Below are positions 9,332-19,179 of a stretch of 64,000 bases of DNA, piece by piece. Origin of the DNA: DASQZK01 sp963771005 (GTDB lineage Bacteria > Bacteroidota > Bacteroidia > Bacteroidales > GCA-2748055). A program made the translations under genes and the position numbers. Numbering within the stretch: the stretch's first letter is position 1; each line of letters opens with the position of its first letter. The DNA lies in contig CAVYRO010000002.1 in the NCBI GenBank assembly GCA_963771005.1, forward strand, positions 124,001-188,000. Reading direction: 5' to 3'. The notes under the pieces were generated by a model that did no database searches, was not told where the DNA came from, and worked only from the letters and a program-made list of their open reading frames with translations.

Positions 9332-11278
9332 TCATTTCCGGATAATGTGGAATTGAAAAACGGCCTCTTTGCCTGGAATTTTCTGTGATAGGGTCAACCG
9401 GTAAAGGCTTTTCCCCCAAACGCCGGAAAGCCGGGGATCGTCCATTTTAAGCTCTTCGATCTCCGCTTTGAGATCCGTCGGGAAGAGGAGTTCCGCTGTT
9501 TCCGGGCCCGTATCCGGATCCCTGAAAACAGCCCTTCCCGGCAACAATTCCGGTTTCTGACAGGTCATAAAATGAAAGGCGGCTTCATTTCCTTCCTTAC
9601 GGAACAGCATTTTATCGCTAATGTTAATCCGGTGATGCTTCCTGTCAAGTTCCATTGTCCGGTCAGCCTTAAGTATTCCGGCGTCCTCAGGATAAGCACC
9701 GGCGATATCGAGGCTCAGTTCAGGTGCATTCCGGCTTTCCCTGAATGTCACCCCCGCGGCCCTGAATTTTTCCCCGGCTTTCTGAAGTACACCGTTAATA
9801 TCGGGCAGGTTATGATAAGCAGACTGCATTGTCCAGATATCATACCGCCCTGCGCTGAAGGTTTTTGATGTATAAGTTCCGACACCCGCGTCAAGGAAGA
9901 GAGGTTTACCGTTGAGATAAACGATGAAATTGCCGACATCATTGTGATTATGGCTTTCGTTATTATTTCCGCCCTTCGAAGCCAGGTAAAACCCGTCATA
10001 ACTTCCGGGGATCTCCCTCACGGTGAAGACCTGCAGATCGGGAAGATTGTTTTCTCCGCCGGGATTAAAGGGACTCGTATATTTTTCCAGTTCCGGGATG
10101 ATGAAAAAATCAGGAAGTGTCCTGACCATCAATCCGTATGTTCCATAGTTATAATGATCTTTCGATGCAGAAGCATTCATTTTGCCGGCAAACCCCATTA
10201 GGTTGTCGCTGCCTGTTGCCTTGCCGAAACGGTAAAGCAGGCGCGGTTCCGGATGTTCGATGGCGGATGCATCGGCAAAATTTACAAACCAGTTCCCGGC
10301 AATATATACTTTCCAGATATAGTCTCCGATATTCCGGATAAGAGGATCTCCAAAGATATCTATTTCACCGCCGGAGGCGTTACGCAATTGGCTGAGGCAA
10401 TCGAAAAGACTGGCGCCGGCACGGCCCCAGTACCCGGGACCTTCATCACAACCACCATCTGCGGGATATGGATTTATGAACTGGTCGAGGATGAACATGG
10501 CTTTATAAATGCCATCCGTCCTGCGTACGGGGTCATTTTCCAGAACCAGAACCGCGTTGATCCAGTTCGAGACGATCCAGGGGTTCCAGTTATTCGGGAT
10601 CCTGCCGCTAAGGCCCATCCACCAGAAATCATCCCTGCTAAGGAGAGGATCGAGTATCCTCGTCTTCACCTCACTGCGAAGTCTTTTCCGGATAAGGGGA
10701 TTGACTTCATCCAGCTTGTCACCGGCAAAATAGTCGACAGCTGCCAGCAAGCTCCCGGTTTCTGCTGAAAATAGCGCCACCACAGGTTCATCTTTATCGG
10801 GCAGCCCGCTCCCGGCTTTCTGCGCGCCGATATGGGCGGGTATCGTCCATGAAGTTTCTTCACAGATGGCCCACACCCCGTTGATGATATCATCGGTAAA
10901 CCGGCCTTTGTTTTCCAGGATCTCCCCCATAAGCAGCGATCCAAGAACTCCTCTTCGCCTGAAATAGTCACTCTCATAGACCGACCGGTTGCCGTTCCTG
11001 ACATAATCGAGGTATACAGACGCTTTCAGCGGTGGAAAATCGAAGTTAAGGTAACCTTCGGCTCTCTTCATGATGGCAGCACGTTCTTCTGCAGGAATTA
11101 CATTCCAGGCTTCATCACCACATGGCGGGAGGGGCCTGTAATCGTTCGCACTTACTATATTTTCCCTTACAAAATCTTTTGAGTATTGTCCGCTCAGGAG
11201 GTTCCGCTGTTGCGAAAACAGGAAGGAGCTGTTAAAACAAAAAATAAGAAGGATAAGTGGAAGTGTTTTCATTTTCAT
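9332..11278 (-). CDS. Heparinase II/III-like polysaccharide lyase
   Basis: A 648-residue exported protein. The signal peptide ends near LFSQ. The first about 370 residues form the alpha-toroid with Trp/Tyr-rich helices (NNWNPWIVSNW). The C-terminal half is the beta-sandwich with the heparinase II/III hallmark SHNHNDVGNF followed by FLDAGVGTY. Family members cleave uronic-acid-containing polysaccharides by beta-elimination. The substrate (glycosaminoglycan, alginate or ulvan-like) cannot be read from the sequence. It lies between GH97 (106 bp upstream) and GH2 (85 bp downstream), consistent with one transcript. A uronate-containing target would fit with the sulfatase gene at 17475. Confidence 0.82.
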   Translation of the reverse strand: MKMKTLPLILLIFCFNSSFLFSQQRNLLSGQYSKDFVRENIVSANDYRPLPPCGDEAWNVIPAEERAAIMKRAEGYLNFDFPPLKASVYLDYVRNGNRSVYESDYFRRRGVLGSLLMGEILENKGRFTDDIINGVWAICEETSWTIPAHIGAQKAGSGLPDKDEPVVALFSAETGSLLAAVDYFAGDKLDEVNPLIRKRLRSEVKTRILDPLLSRDDFWWMGLSGRIPNNWNPWIVSNWINAVLVLENDPVRRTDGIYKAMFILDQFINPYPADGGCDEGPGYWGRAGASLFDCLSQLRNASGGEIDIFGDPLIRNIGDYIWKVYIAGNWFVNFADASAIEHPEPRLLYRFGKATGSDNLMGFAGKMNASASKDHYNYGTYGLMVRTLPDFFIIPELEKYTSPFNPGGENNLPDLQVFTVREIPGSYDGFYLASKGGNNNESHNHNDVGNFIVYLNGKPLFLDAGVGTYTSKTFSAGRYDIWTMQSAYHNLPDINGVLQKAGEKFRAAGVTFRESRNAPELSLDIAGAYPEDAGILKADRTMELDRKHHRINISDKMLFRKEGNEAAFHFMTCQKPELLPGRAVFRDPDTGPETAELLFPTDLKAEIEELKMDDPRLSGVWGKSLYRLTLSQKIPGKEAVFQFHIIRK

Positions 11279-11384
11279 GATACATCAGATTTAATCAGAA
11301 TATGCTGGTTTCCCGGTATTTCCCTGTCCGGTGACAACGGCCTTGTTCAGTATTCTGACGGTGTGTCCCCGGGATTTTATGCCC

Positions 11385-13361
11385 CTATTTCAATATCATT
11401 GCGAAACCTCCACCGGGAGCCATATGCAATGTCAATTTATCACCCCTGCGTATGGTTTTAGTGGTATGGCTGTAATCCTCGGCGAGTTTATGTGCGTTGA
11501 CACCATCACTGAAAATTTCAGCCGTAAAGGTACCTTCGGGTAGAAATCCGAAATCGATTATATAATCCCTGGGTGTTTCATTTGTAAGTCCTCCTGCATA
11601 CCAGCTATTCCCCTTCTTCCGGATGGTCACGATATACTCGCCGATCTCGCCGTCAGGGACGAACGTTTCATCCCAGCTGACCGGTACGGATGAGAGGAAG
11701 GAAAGGATATCGGGATATTTAGTATACTGCGTGGGTGCATCACAAAGCATTTGCAGGGGAGCATCATAAACAATGTACATGCCGAGCTGCTGGCAACGCG
11801 TACCGTGACTCATGGGTGTGGAATTGCTGACGGAGTACGAGGAGGAGGTCGAATTTCTCATCGCTCCGGGGGTATAATCCATCGGACCCGCAAGCATACG
11901 GGTGAACGGAATGGTAACATTATGCCTTGTTGTTGGTGACTTGCCGCCGTTGTTGAATTTATTGTATTCATTTCCGATCACGCCCTCGTAATTGATTATA
12001 TTGGGGTAGGTTCGGCTTAACCCTGTTGGCCTTGGACATCCGTGAAAATCCACCATGAGGTGATATTTTGCCGCCGTACTGGCACAACGTTCCTGGAAAT
12101 TCACCATCTGCTGATCATCGCGGTCGAGGAAATCGACCTTGACACCTGCAGCTCCCCATCCGGCGAATTGCTCCATGGCCTTTTCCATCTGGTTATCCAG
12201 AACGAACCACACACACCAAAGGATGAGTTTTACATTTTTCTGTTCTGCGTATTTCATAAGTCCGGGCACATCCAGTGCGGGAGCGGGAAGGGTAAGATCG
12301 AACTGGTCTGACCATCCCTCGTCCATGATCACATAGGGTATTCCGTTTTCCGAGGCGAAATCGATGTATGCGCGGTACGTCGTATCATTGATCCCCGTTT
12401 TAAAGTCCACCCCTTCCAGGTTCCAGTCATTCCACCATTCCCAGGACACCAGCCCGGGTTTGACCCATGAGCCGTCAATCTCAGCGGGTGATGCCAGTTT
12501 ATAGATCATGTCCGTCTCAGCCAGGTGGCCGTCACGGTCTGTGATCACCATTACTCTCCAGGGAAGCGACCGTTTACCTGAGGTCATGGCGATATAATTT
12601 TCACGGGAAGTCACTTGCATCTCGAAGAGACCCCATCCGCCCTGTTCCGTTGTTAGCGGGTATGGGGCAAACTTACCCTTGAGATGAAAACGGTTGTTGT
12701 TGCCGGTACGGTAAATGTACATGCATGGATAATCCCTCACGTCGGCATCGGTAATGGCGATCTTCAGTTTACCCTTGTAATCGATGACCGCAGGCAGGGT
12801 TGCGAAGTTTTCCGGATTCATCTCCGAAATCGGCATCCATTCCCGGACCTGCTCAAATGATGTCTGGAAATCCCCGGCAACGGGCAGCAATGCCCGGTGA
12901 TCCTCCGTAAAGTAAAAGCTTGCTTCCTCATCGATGATCTTCAGGGGAGATTTCAGATTGGTGGTAAAGCGGTAGGCTACGCCGTCATCATAAACCCTGA
13001 ATTTAATTCCGAAATCTCCTTTAAAATCGAGAATCAATTCATTATATACATCGCTGATGATCTTTCTTTTTCCGTAAAGGGGTTTAATTTCGCCGGAATG
13101 TTTTTCGATTTTGCTTCCCGTTAGTTCCGGGTTTTTTCCCAGGATCTGACCGTCATTAATGGTAAGGGACAGGGGTGAGGGGTAGATCACCAGCTCATCC
13201 CCATAATAAACGGTATAGTAAATTTTTTCTTTCAGTACGATCTTTACGGTTATTTTACCATCCGGAGAACTAACTTCGTTGATACCGGCAGCATTTAGGG
13301 ACGAAGACATCCATCCGGTGAAGATAAAAAGGATGACGAGGAAGGGGAGTATTTTTTTCAT
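11385..13361 (-). CDS. GH97 family alpha-glycosidase (SusB-like fold)
   Basis: A 658-residue exported enzyme with a signal peptide of about 24 residues. The N-terminal beta-sandwich begins with the typical SSPDGKI motif. The barrel contains GVKVDFLDRDDQ, whose Asp410 is at the place of the nucleophile in retaining GH97 members, and NYEGVIGNEY, with Glu459 and Glu465 as acid/base or calcium ligands. The Asp in VKVDF suggests the retaining, alpha-galactosidase-like branch rather than the inverting SusB branch. This is inference from motif memory. It is the first gene of the minus-strand CAZyme run, so the promoter of the cluster probably lies in 13362-13480. Confidence 0.9.
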   Translation of the reverse strand: MKKILPFLVILFIFTGWMSSSLNAAGINEVSSPDGKITVKIVLKEKIYYTVYYGDELVIYPSPLSLTINDGQILGKNPELTGSKIEKHSGEIKPLYGKRKIISDVYNELILDFKGDFGIKFRVYDDGVAYRFTTNLKSPLKIIDEEASFYFTEDHRALLPVAGDFQTSFEQVREWMPISEMNPENFATLPAVIDYKGKLKIAITDADVRDYPCMYIYRTGNNNRFHLKGKFAPYPLTTEQGGWGLFEMQVTSRENYIAMTSGKRSLPWRVMVITDRDGHLAETDMIYKLASPAEIDGSWVKPGLVSWEWWNDWNLEGVDFKTGINDTTYRAYIDFASENGIPYVIMDEGWSDQFDLTLPAPALDVPGLMKYAEQKNVKLILWCVWFVLDNQMEKAMEQFAGWGAAGVKVDFLDRDDQQMVNFQERCASTAAKYHLMVDFHGCPRPTGLSRTYPNIINYEGVIGNEYNKFNNGGKSPTTRHNVTIPFTRMLAGPMDYTPGAMRNSTSSSYSVSNSTPMSHGTRCQQLGMYIVYDAPLQMLCDAPTQYTKYPDILSFLSSVPVSWDETFVPDGEIGEYIVTIRKKGNSWYAGGLTNETPRDYIIDFGFLPEGTFTAEIFSDGVNAHKLAEDYSHTTKTIRRGDKLTLHMAPGGGFAMILK

Positions 13362-13715
13362 AGGGGTTGAAAAAGATTAGTTTGAATTGATACCGTTCGT
13401 TCATTGCAGGTTCGAAAAATACAAAAAAATCGGGAATAATTTTTCAGGAGGATCAACGGGAAGGTCTGAACCCTGATTTTCTTGATTTGCAGGATTAAGA
13501 GGATTGCAATCCAGAAATCGAATGAGATGATCCTAACCAAAATCCGCAATCACCGGTCAAAATCTGCTTCCATCCGTGTTCCTCTTCTCTCAAACCATTT
13601 CAAACAATCTCAAACAACTTCAAACCATCCAAGATCAACATCCTACCTGTATCGCTGGTGAAGATGAGGAAAATTGCCTAACTTTGTTTACCGAAAATCT
13701 TCAACTGCTTTTGGA
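13362..13715. other. Divergent intergenic region between GH97 and the glycyl radical enzyme
   Basis: 354 bp with no gene. It must hold promoters for both directions. A clear TAnnTTTG box for the plus-strand gene is at 13679-13686. A weaker TATTTTTC on the minus strand near 13420 could serve GH97. Positions about 13557-13640 carry the dispersed ATCCGTGTTCCTCTTCTCT segment followed by four decamers of the AAACCATTTC family. Confidence 0.7.
13679..13686 (+). promoter_or_regulatory. Bacteroidota -7 box TAACTTTG
   Basis: The octamer TAACTTTG matches the TAnnTTTG consensus of the Bacteroidota primary sigma factor. It lies 30 bp before ATG 13716. No good TTTG -33 element is visible at 19-21 bp. Its position argues against the upstream TTG start at 13674. 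Confidence 0.55.
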
Positions 13716-15987
13716 ATGAATTCAGCAAATTCATATCATGCCTTGCCGGCACCTGAAAAAGTGGGTTACCTTGCTGGTTTTACAGCACTTTACAAAGGCT
13801 TTGACAGCAAAGAGATCATTGTCAGGGAACTTGCCTTACTCGGCTACCAGGTTCCGGCGATGTTCCTGCCTGTGCGGAAGGGTGATATTGTCACAGGGAG
13901 GATGAAGTACCCGCCTCTCGTTTTTGCCCCGCAGGCGCTCGCTTCACAGGGCGGTTTTGGATATGTTTATGACAGGGCCAAATTTGAAGAATTGCGCATA
14001 AGCTCAGGGCTTGGGGCAGCAGACCTGAAGCAGCTTGACGAAATTGAAGAATTCTGGAAAGAGAACGATACGGCATTCCGCACGAGAAATGCCTATCCGG
14101 ATGTACTTAAAAAATGGCTGCCGTCGGATAACTGGACATCCGAGCCGGGGATTGCTTTTCCGCTTTACAGGATGTCGGGTTCCCAGCCCGATTATGAAAA
14201 ATTGCTGAAGTACGGGATTAATGGTTTGAAAAGGTTGATAGCGGAAAAAATGACTCCGAATTCAAACAGGGAATCAGAGACGGTCCATTTTTACCTGGGT
14301 CTCATGGGAGCCCTGGATATACTTTCGGAACTCTGCCTCCATTATGCAGAAAGCACCGGGGATCTTCTTGCGGGCGCATCGGGCAAGGAGTACGATGATC
14401 TGCTCGCACTTAAAGAGGCCCTTCAGAATATTGCAGAGGAGCCCCCATCAAACTTCCTTGAAGCAGTGCAGCTCGTTCATCTCTATGCACTGATCTCCGG
14501 GTCCAACAACTATGGCAGGATGGATGACTATCTGGCCCCCTTCTTCGCAAAGGATATGAGGGAGGGTCTGATCGATGAGAAAAAGGCCATACGCATGCTC
14601 TCCTCATTATGGCGGCTTATTAATGAAAGGAAGATCATATGGGACGGCAGGGTCATCATCGGGGGACGTGGCCGCAAGCATCGCGAGGATGCCGATAAAC
14701 TGGCCATGCTGATCATGGAAACCACCGCACAGGTTAGTGATGTACTACCCCAGCTGACTTTGCGGTGTTATAAGGGAATGGATGATGCACTTTTTGATAA
14801 GGCCCTTAAAGTACTTTCAACGGGAAATACATACCCGATGCTGTATAACGATGAGGTAAATATTCCCGCAGCAATGAAGATCTTTGGGGTGGATGAACAG
14901 ACAGCAAAGGATTGTATACCTTTCGGGTGTGGTGAATATGTCCTTTATCACCGGAGTTACGGCACTCCCAGTGGTGTTATCAATCTTCTGAAAGCCCTTG
15001 AGGTAACCCTTCACGAAGGTATCGACCCAATGACGGGACGGAAGCCGGGAACTCCCGAGGCCGGGGCGATTGCTCTGGTTTCCTTCCGTAAGCTTTATAA
15101 GGCGTGGAGCATTAACATGGAGCATTATATAAATTCGCTTGCCTTACAGGAGAAATTTGAGTACGATTTCGCTGCAGCGACGGCTCCCTTCCTTTTTCTC
15201 AGCCTGCTTTTTGATTCCTGCATCGACCGGGGCAAGCCAATTTTCGGAGGGAGGCATCGAATTTCTCGGAGGAACGTTGGAAACTTACGGGAATACGAAT
15301 ACTGCCGACAGCCTCCTCGTAATAAAAAAACTTGTGTTTGATAATAAGAAATATACCCTTCCACAACTGGTGGAAGCACTCGACGCCAATTTCGAAGGGT
15401 ATGAAAAGCTGCGTAAGGATTGCCTCGATGTTCCCAAATACGGTAATGACCTGGACGAAGCCGATGCCATGATGAAGAGCGTCCATGATGATGTATGTAT
15501 CATGACCATGAAGATGGCGCAAAAAACCGGCCTCGACAGTTACCTGGTGGTAAACATAAATAACAGTGCCAACACCACCCTCGGAAAATTCACATCCGCT
15601 TCGGCGGACGGGCGACTCAGCGGGACCAGTATGGCAAACGGGAACACTCCTTCGCCCGGGATGGACAAAAACGGCGCCACTGCCATGCTGAATTCCCTGG
15701 TAAAGATGCGGACAGATATCCATGCGGGGGCCTCACAGAATATTAAATTCTCAAAGGAGATGCTCAACAGTTACCTCCCCATGACCAAAGCGCTTATTGA
15801 GACTTATTTCAACCAGGGAGGGGCACAGCTTATGCTTACGGTCGTGGGTAAGGAGGATCTCGAGAATGCCATGCGGACTCCCGGGAACTACCCTGATCTG
15901 CTGGTCAGGGTCGGCGGTTTCAGCGCCCGCTTTGTCGAACTCGAAAAGGATGTTCAACTGGAGATCATTCAGCGCACATTATATTAA
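13716..15987 (+). CDS. Glycyl radical enzyme, eliminase type (PFL-like), frameshifted
   Basis: About 757 residues over two frames, the usual length for glycyl radical enzymes. The first part carries the active-site loop FGCGEY (Cys405, Glu407). This Cys-x-Glu pair is seen in glycerol/diol dehydratase and CutC-type eliminases and differs from the Cys-Cys of pyruvate formate-lyase. The second part ends with the radical motif RVGGFSARF, with the radical Gly codon at 15916. The break is at 15244-15251 (TTCGGAGGG). Removing one G joins GKPIF to EGGIEFLGG, so one continuous enzyme is implied. The exact substrate is not recognisable. No radical-SAM activase lies nearby, although the family needs one. 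It lies 130 bp ahead of the GH130 gene. The break may be a sequencing error. Confidence 0.82.
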
Positions 15988-16074
15988 GAATCTGGAGGAT
16001 GGGTTTGCTTCGGATTGATTCGGATTGTTTGAGGGTTGTTGAAAGTTGTTCGGGGATAGTTTCCGTTAATCTCC

Positions 16075-16082
16075 TATCTTTG
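16075..16082 (+). promoter_or_regulatory. Bacteroidota -7 box TATCTTTG
   Basis: A consensus TAnnTTTG octamer 35 bp before the GH130 start. A TTG occurs at 16046-16048, but the 26-bp spacing is longer than the usual 19-21. This suggests GH130 has its own promoter and is not only read from the glycyl radical enzyme. Confidence 0.5.
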
Positions 16083-16117
16083 TTCGCCAACCCATTTATG
16101 AAACAATACTGACGTTT

Positions 16118-17305
16118 ATGAACAAAAAGGATTTTAAAAAAAGGCTGGAAAAGCTTCAACAGGAACATGAAAAGCTCACCGGCAGGAAAAACAAAAAGAT
16201 CAGGCCGGGTAACGGTATCTTCTTCCGTTACAAACATCCTGTGCTTACAGCTGCCCATACGCCGCTCTTCTGGCGCTATGACCTCGACCGGGTCATGAAC
16301 CCTTACCTGATGGAGCGGCAGGGTATAAATGCGGTTTTCAATGCCGGGGCAATAGAGCTCAATGGAAAAGTTCACCTGGTTGCACGTGTGGAGGGCAATG
16401 ACCGGAAGTCATTCTTTGCCGTGGCTGAATCTGAAACGGGTACCGGCAATTTCAGGTTCTGGGATTATCCCATTGCCCTTCCCGAAACCGATGATCCCGA
16501 TGTGAATGTTTACGATATGAGGTTGACAAAGCATGAGGATGGTTGGATTTACGGGCTATTCTGCACAGAAAGAAAGGATCCTTCGGCTGGCGAATCGGAT
16601 ACTTCTTCAGCCGTGGCACAATGCGGGATCGTCAGGACAAAAGACCTTAAGGTCTGGGAACGCCTGCCTGACCTGGTGACCCATGGTGGTCAGCAAAGGA
16701 ATGTCGTGCTGCATCCTGAATTTGTGAATGGAAAATATGCATTGTACACCCGCCCGCAGGACGGATTCATCGACACGGGTTCCGGAGGGGGCATAGCCTG
16801 GGGACTGACGGAAACCATGGAGATTGCCCGGATTGAGAAGGAAACAATTGTCGATGGAAAGATCTATCATACCATCAAGGAAGTGAAAAACGGACAGGGA
16901 CCTGCCCCGTTAAAAACAGCAAGGGGATGGCTTCACCTGGCTCATGGCGTAAGGAATTGTGCAGCGGGTTTGAGGTATGTGCTATATATGTTCCTCACCG
17001 ATCCGGATCATCCCGAAAAAGTGATCCATCGCCCCGGAGGATATTTCATGGCTCCCGAAGGAATAGAACGCATTGGAGATGTGTCCAATGTGCTTTTTTC
17101 AAATGGTTGGGTGGTGAGGAAGAACGGAGATGTACTCATCTATTATGCTTCTTCGGATACCCGGTTGCATGTGGCATCCTCCACCGTCGACCGCCTTCTC
17201 GATTATGTTATGAATACACCTGAAGACGGTCTTACATCGGGGGCATCGGTACAGGCGCGAAGTGCGCTGATCAGGAAGAACAGGAAATATGTGCGGAAGA
17301 AATAA
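16118..17305 (+). CDS. GH130 glycoside phosphorylase, probable mannosyl-glucose phosphorylase
   Basis: A 395-residue cytoplasmic protein without a signal peptide. Length and motifs match GH130 subfamily 1, typified by the Bacteroides 4-O-beta-mannosyl-glucose phosphorylase. The motif NAVFNAGAI is at about 76-84. Asp133 in VYDMRLT is the predicted proton donor (Asp131 in the Bacteroides enzyme), followed by HEDGWIYGLFC. It would convert beta-1,4-mannosyl-glucose and phosphate to mannose-1-phosphate and glucose inside the cell, giving an energy-saving entry for mannan fragments. Because it is cytoplasmic, it needs a disaccharide importer. The SSS symporter at 21883 is one candidate. A different GH130 subfamily specificity remains possible. 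Confidence 0.9.
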   Translation: MNKKDFKKRLEKLQQEHEKLTGRKNKKIRPGNGIFFRYKHPVLTAAHTPLFWRYDLDRVMNPYLMERQGINAVFNAGAIELNGKVHLVARVEGNDRKSFFAVAESETGTGNFRFWDYPIALPETDDPDVNVYDMRLTKHEDGWIYGLFCTERKDPSAGESDTSSAVAQCGIVRTKDLKVWERLPDLVTHGGQQRNVVLHPEFVNGKYALYTRPQDGFIDTGSGGGIAWGLTETMEIARIEKETIVDGKIYHTIKEVKNGQGPAPLKTARGWLHLAHGVRNCAAGLRYVLYMFLTDPDHPEKVIHRPGGYFMAPEGIERIGDVSNVLFSNGWVVRKNGDVLIYYASSDTRLHVASSTVDRLLDYVMNTPEDGLTSGASVQARSALIRKNRKYVRKK

Positions 17306-17350
17306 AAACGAGCCGGCTATTTTGCGAATATTTCGTTGTTTTGATTGTAT

Positions 17351-17472
17351 ACCCTAAATAGTATCAGAAAGAAAACTCGATGACCCTTCGGCTTCGCTCA
17401 GGGACCGGTCAATTTGATGAACGAAAAGTTCACCCTCTTGAGTTTTCTGGCAAACCCTAAATAAAGTCAGAA
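17351..17472. mobile_element. MITE-like palindromic element between near-direct repeats
   Basis: A core bounded by perfect 9-bp inverted ends, AGAAAACTC (17370-17378) and GAGTTTTCT (17440-17448), contains CCCTTCGGCTTCGCTCAGGG. Imperfect direct copies of ACCCTAAATA...GTCAGAA lie on both sides (17351-17368 and 17454-17472). No coding capacity is present. The right copy ends 2 bp before the sulfatase ATG, so the element may have displaced that gene's promoter. Mobility is inferred from shape only. Confidence 0.5.
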
Positions 17473-17474
17473 TT

Positions 17475-18965
17475 ATGAACAAGACACAGGCCACTTTGCT
17501 CGCCGGACTGACCTTAGTATCTTTTTCCAGCCCTGATCAACGCAAAAACGACCTTACATTTGAGAGAATCGGGAATGCAAAACCGAAGAACATCATTTTC
17601 ATTCTAAGCGACGATCACCGCTACGATTTCATGAGTTTCATGAAGAAGGTTCCCTGGTTGCAAACCCCGAATATGGACAGGCTGGCAGCCATGGGAGCTC
17701 ATATGCAGAATGCTTTCGTCACCACCTCACTTTGTTCTCCCAGCCGTGCTTCGATCCTCACGGGGCAGTATGCCCATACACACCAGATCGTCGATAATTC
17801 TGCACCAGAGCCGGAGGACAATATATACTTTCCGCAGTACCTGCAGGAGGCGGGATACCAGACCGCTTTCATCGGCAAATGGCATATGGGAAATGCCAGT
17901 GCCGAACCACGGAAGGGATTTGACCGGTGGGTAAGTTTCCGCGGCCAGGGGCAGTATTACGGCTGCACTTTTAACGTGGATGGAAAGGAAGTGAAATTCG
18001 GAGAAAAGGAGTACACAAGCAAAATCCTCACCGATTATACCCTCGACTTCCTTAAGAGCCGTGATAAGAAAAAGCCCTTCTTTGCATACCTCTCCCATAA
18101 AGCCGTACATGCCATGTTTGAACCGGCAAAAGAGGATTCCGGCAAGTATGCAGACGAGAAGATCCCATACCCCGACTCCTACTACCTTACGGCCACCGGC
18201 GAGTACAGGGAGCACAACATACCCGAATGGGTTGCAAACCAGCGTCATAGCTGGCATGGAGTCGATTATATGTACCACGGTCAGTACCACTTTGAAAATT
18301 TCTACCGCCGGTACTGCGAGACCCTCCTGAGCGTGGACCGGAGCATCGGCAGGATTTTGGATTATCTGAAAGAGAATAAGCTCCTGGAATCCACCGTCGT
18401 ATTTTATATGGGCGACAACGGTTTCATGATGGGGGAGATGGGCCTCATCGACAAACGCCAGTCCTACGAGCCATCAATGAGAGTGCCTCTCCTGGTAAGC
18501 TGTCCGGATATGATTGCGCCGGAAACCAAAATCAGGCAGATGGTGCTTAACATCGATATTGCGCCCACAATACTCGAACTTGCCGGTATTAAGGAACCCG
18601 GGCAGATGCAGGGCCGGTCCTTTCTGCCACTCCTCAAAAAGGAGGATGTACAATGGAGGAATAAGATCTTCTACGAATATTTCTGGGAATATTATTATCC
18701 GCAGACACCCAATGTATATGCCGTCAGGACCGACAGGTATAAATTCGTTTATCATCCGGGTGTGTGGGATGCAAATGAATTTTATGACCTCCAGGAAGAT
18801 CCCGGGGAGACGTGGAACCTTATCGGCGATCCGGCTAAGCAGGATACCATAAAAGCCATGCGGGAGGAGATTTTCGACTGGCTTGAAGCCACCGATGGGA
18901 TGCAGATCCCTCTTAAGCGGCTGATCGGCCCACGGCTGGACTGGAAGTACCAGGGAATCTATTGA
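17475..18965 (+). CDS. Type I sulfatase (S1 family, formylglycine type)
   Basis: A 496-residue exported-looking enzyme with a short, weak signal peptide. The N-terminal core has the metal site FILSDDHRYD. The sulfatase signature LCSPSRASILTG places the Cys to be converted to formylglycine at residue 87. A later GDNGFMMGE supplies further metal ligands. The Cys-type signature needs a maturase (anSME or FGE), and none is in the window. It should remove sulfate esters from a polysaccharide or its oligosaccharides. It lies behind a palindromic element, 169 bp after GH130 and on the same strand. The S1 subfamily and the sugar position attacked cannot be told by eye. Confidence 0.92.
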   Translation: MNKTQATLLAGLTLVSFSSPDQRKNDLTFERIGNAKPKNIIFILSDDHRYDFMSFMKKVPWLQTPNMDRLAAMGAHMQNAFVTTSLCSPSRASILTGQYAHTHQIVDNSAPEPEDNIYFPQYLQEAGYQTAFIGKWHMGNASAEPRKGFDRWVSFRGQGQYYGCTFNVDGKEVKFGEKEYTSKILTDYTLDFLKSRDKKKPFFAYLSHKAVHAMFEPAKEDSGKYADEKIPYPDSYYLTATGEYREHNIPEWVANQRHSWHGVDYMYHGQYHFENFYRRYCETLLSVDRSIGRILDYLKENKLLESTVVFYMGDNGFMMGEMGLIDKRQSYEPSMRVPLLVSCPDMIAPETKIRQMVLNIDIAPTILELAGIKEPGQMQGRSFLPLLKKEDVQWRNKIFYEYFWEYYYPQTPNVYAVRTDRYKFVYHPGVWDANEFYDLQEDPGETWNLIGDPAKQDTIKAMREEIFDWLEATDGMQIPLKRLIGPRLDWKYQGIY

Positions 18966-19179
18966 TTGCCGATTGGAGCAAAATTTGCAATGCGGGTAAT
19001 GCATCCTGCCCGGATTAGCATGGATATATATTGTGACGATCCGGCAGCATAAGCATGTCCTCCGCAATTTCGGGGTACTTCCTCCGTAGTCCTGAATTCA
19101 AAAATATTCTTATACTTGTAAAAGTTTTCCTCAACTAGTACAAACTCTTATTTCGCAATCCGAAATCCGCAACCAAACC

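Noticed and set aside
15244..15251. Programmed frameshift in the glycyl radical enzyme
   Set aside because: No slippery heptamer or downstream stem-loop is seen, and similar breaks occur in five other unrelated genes, so error or mutation is simpler.
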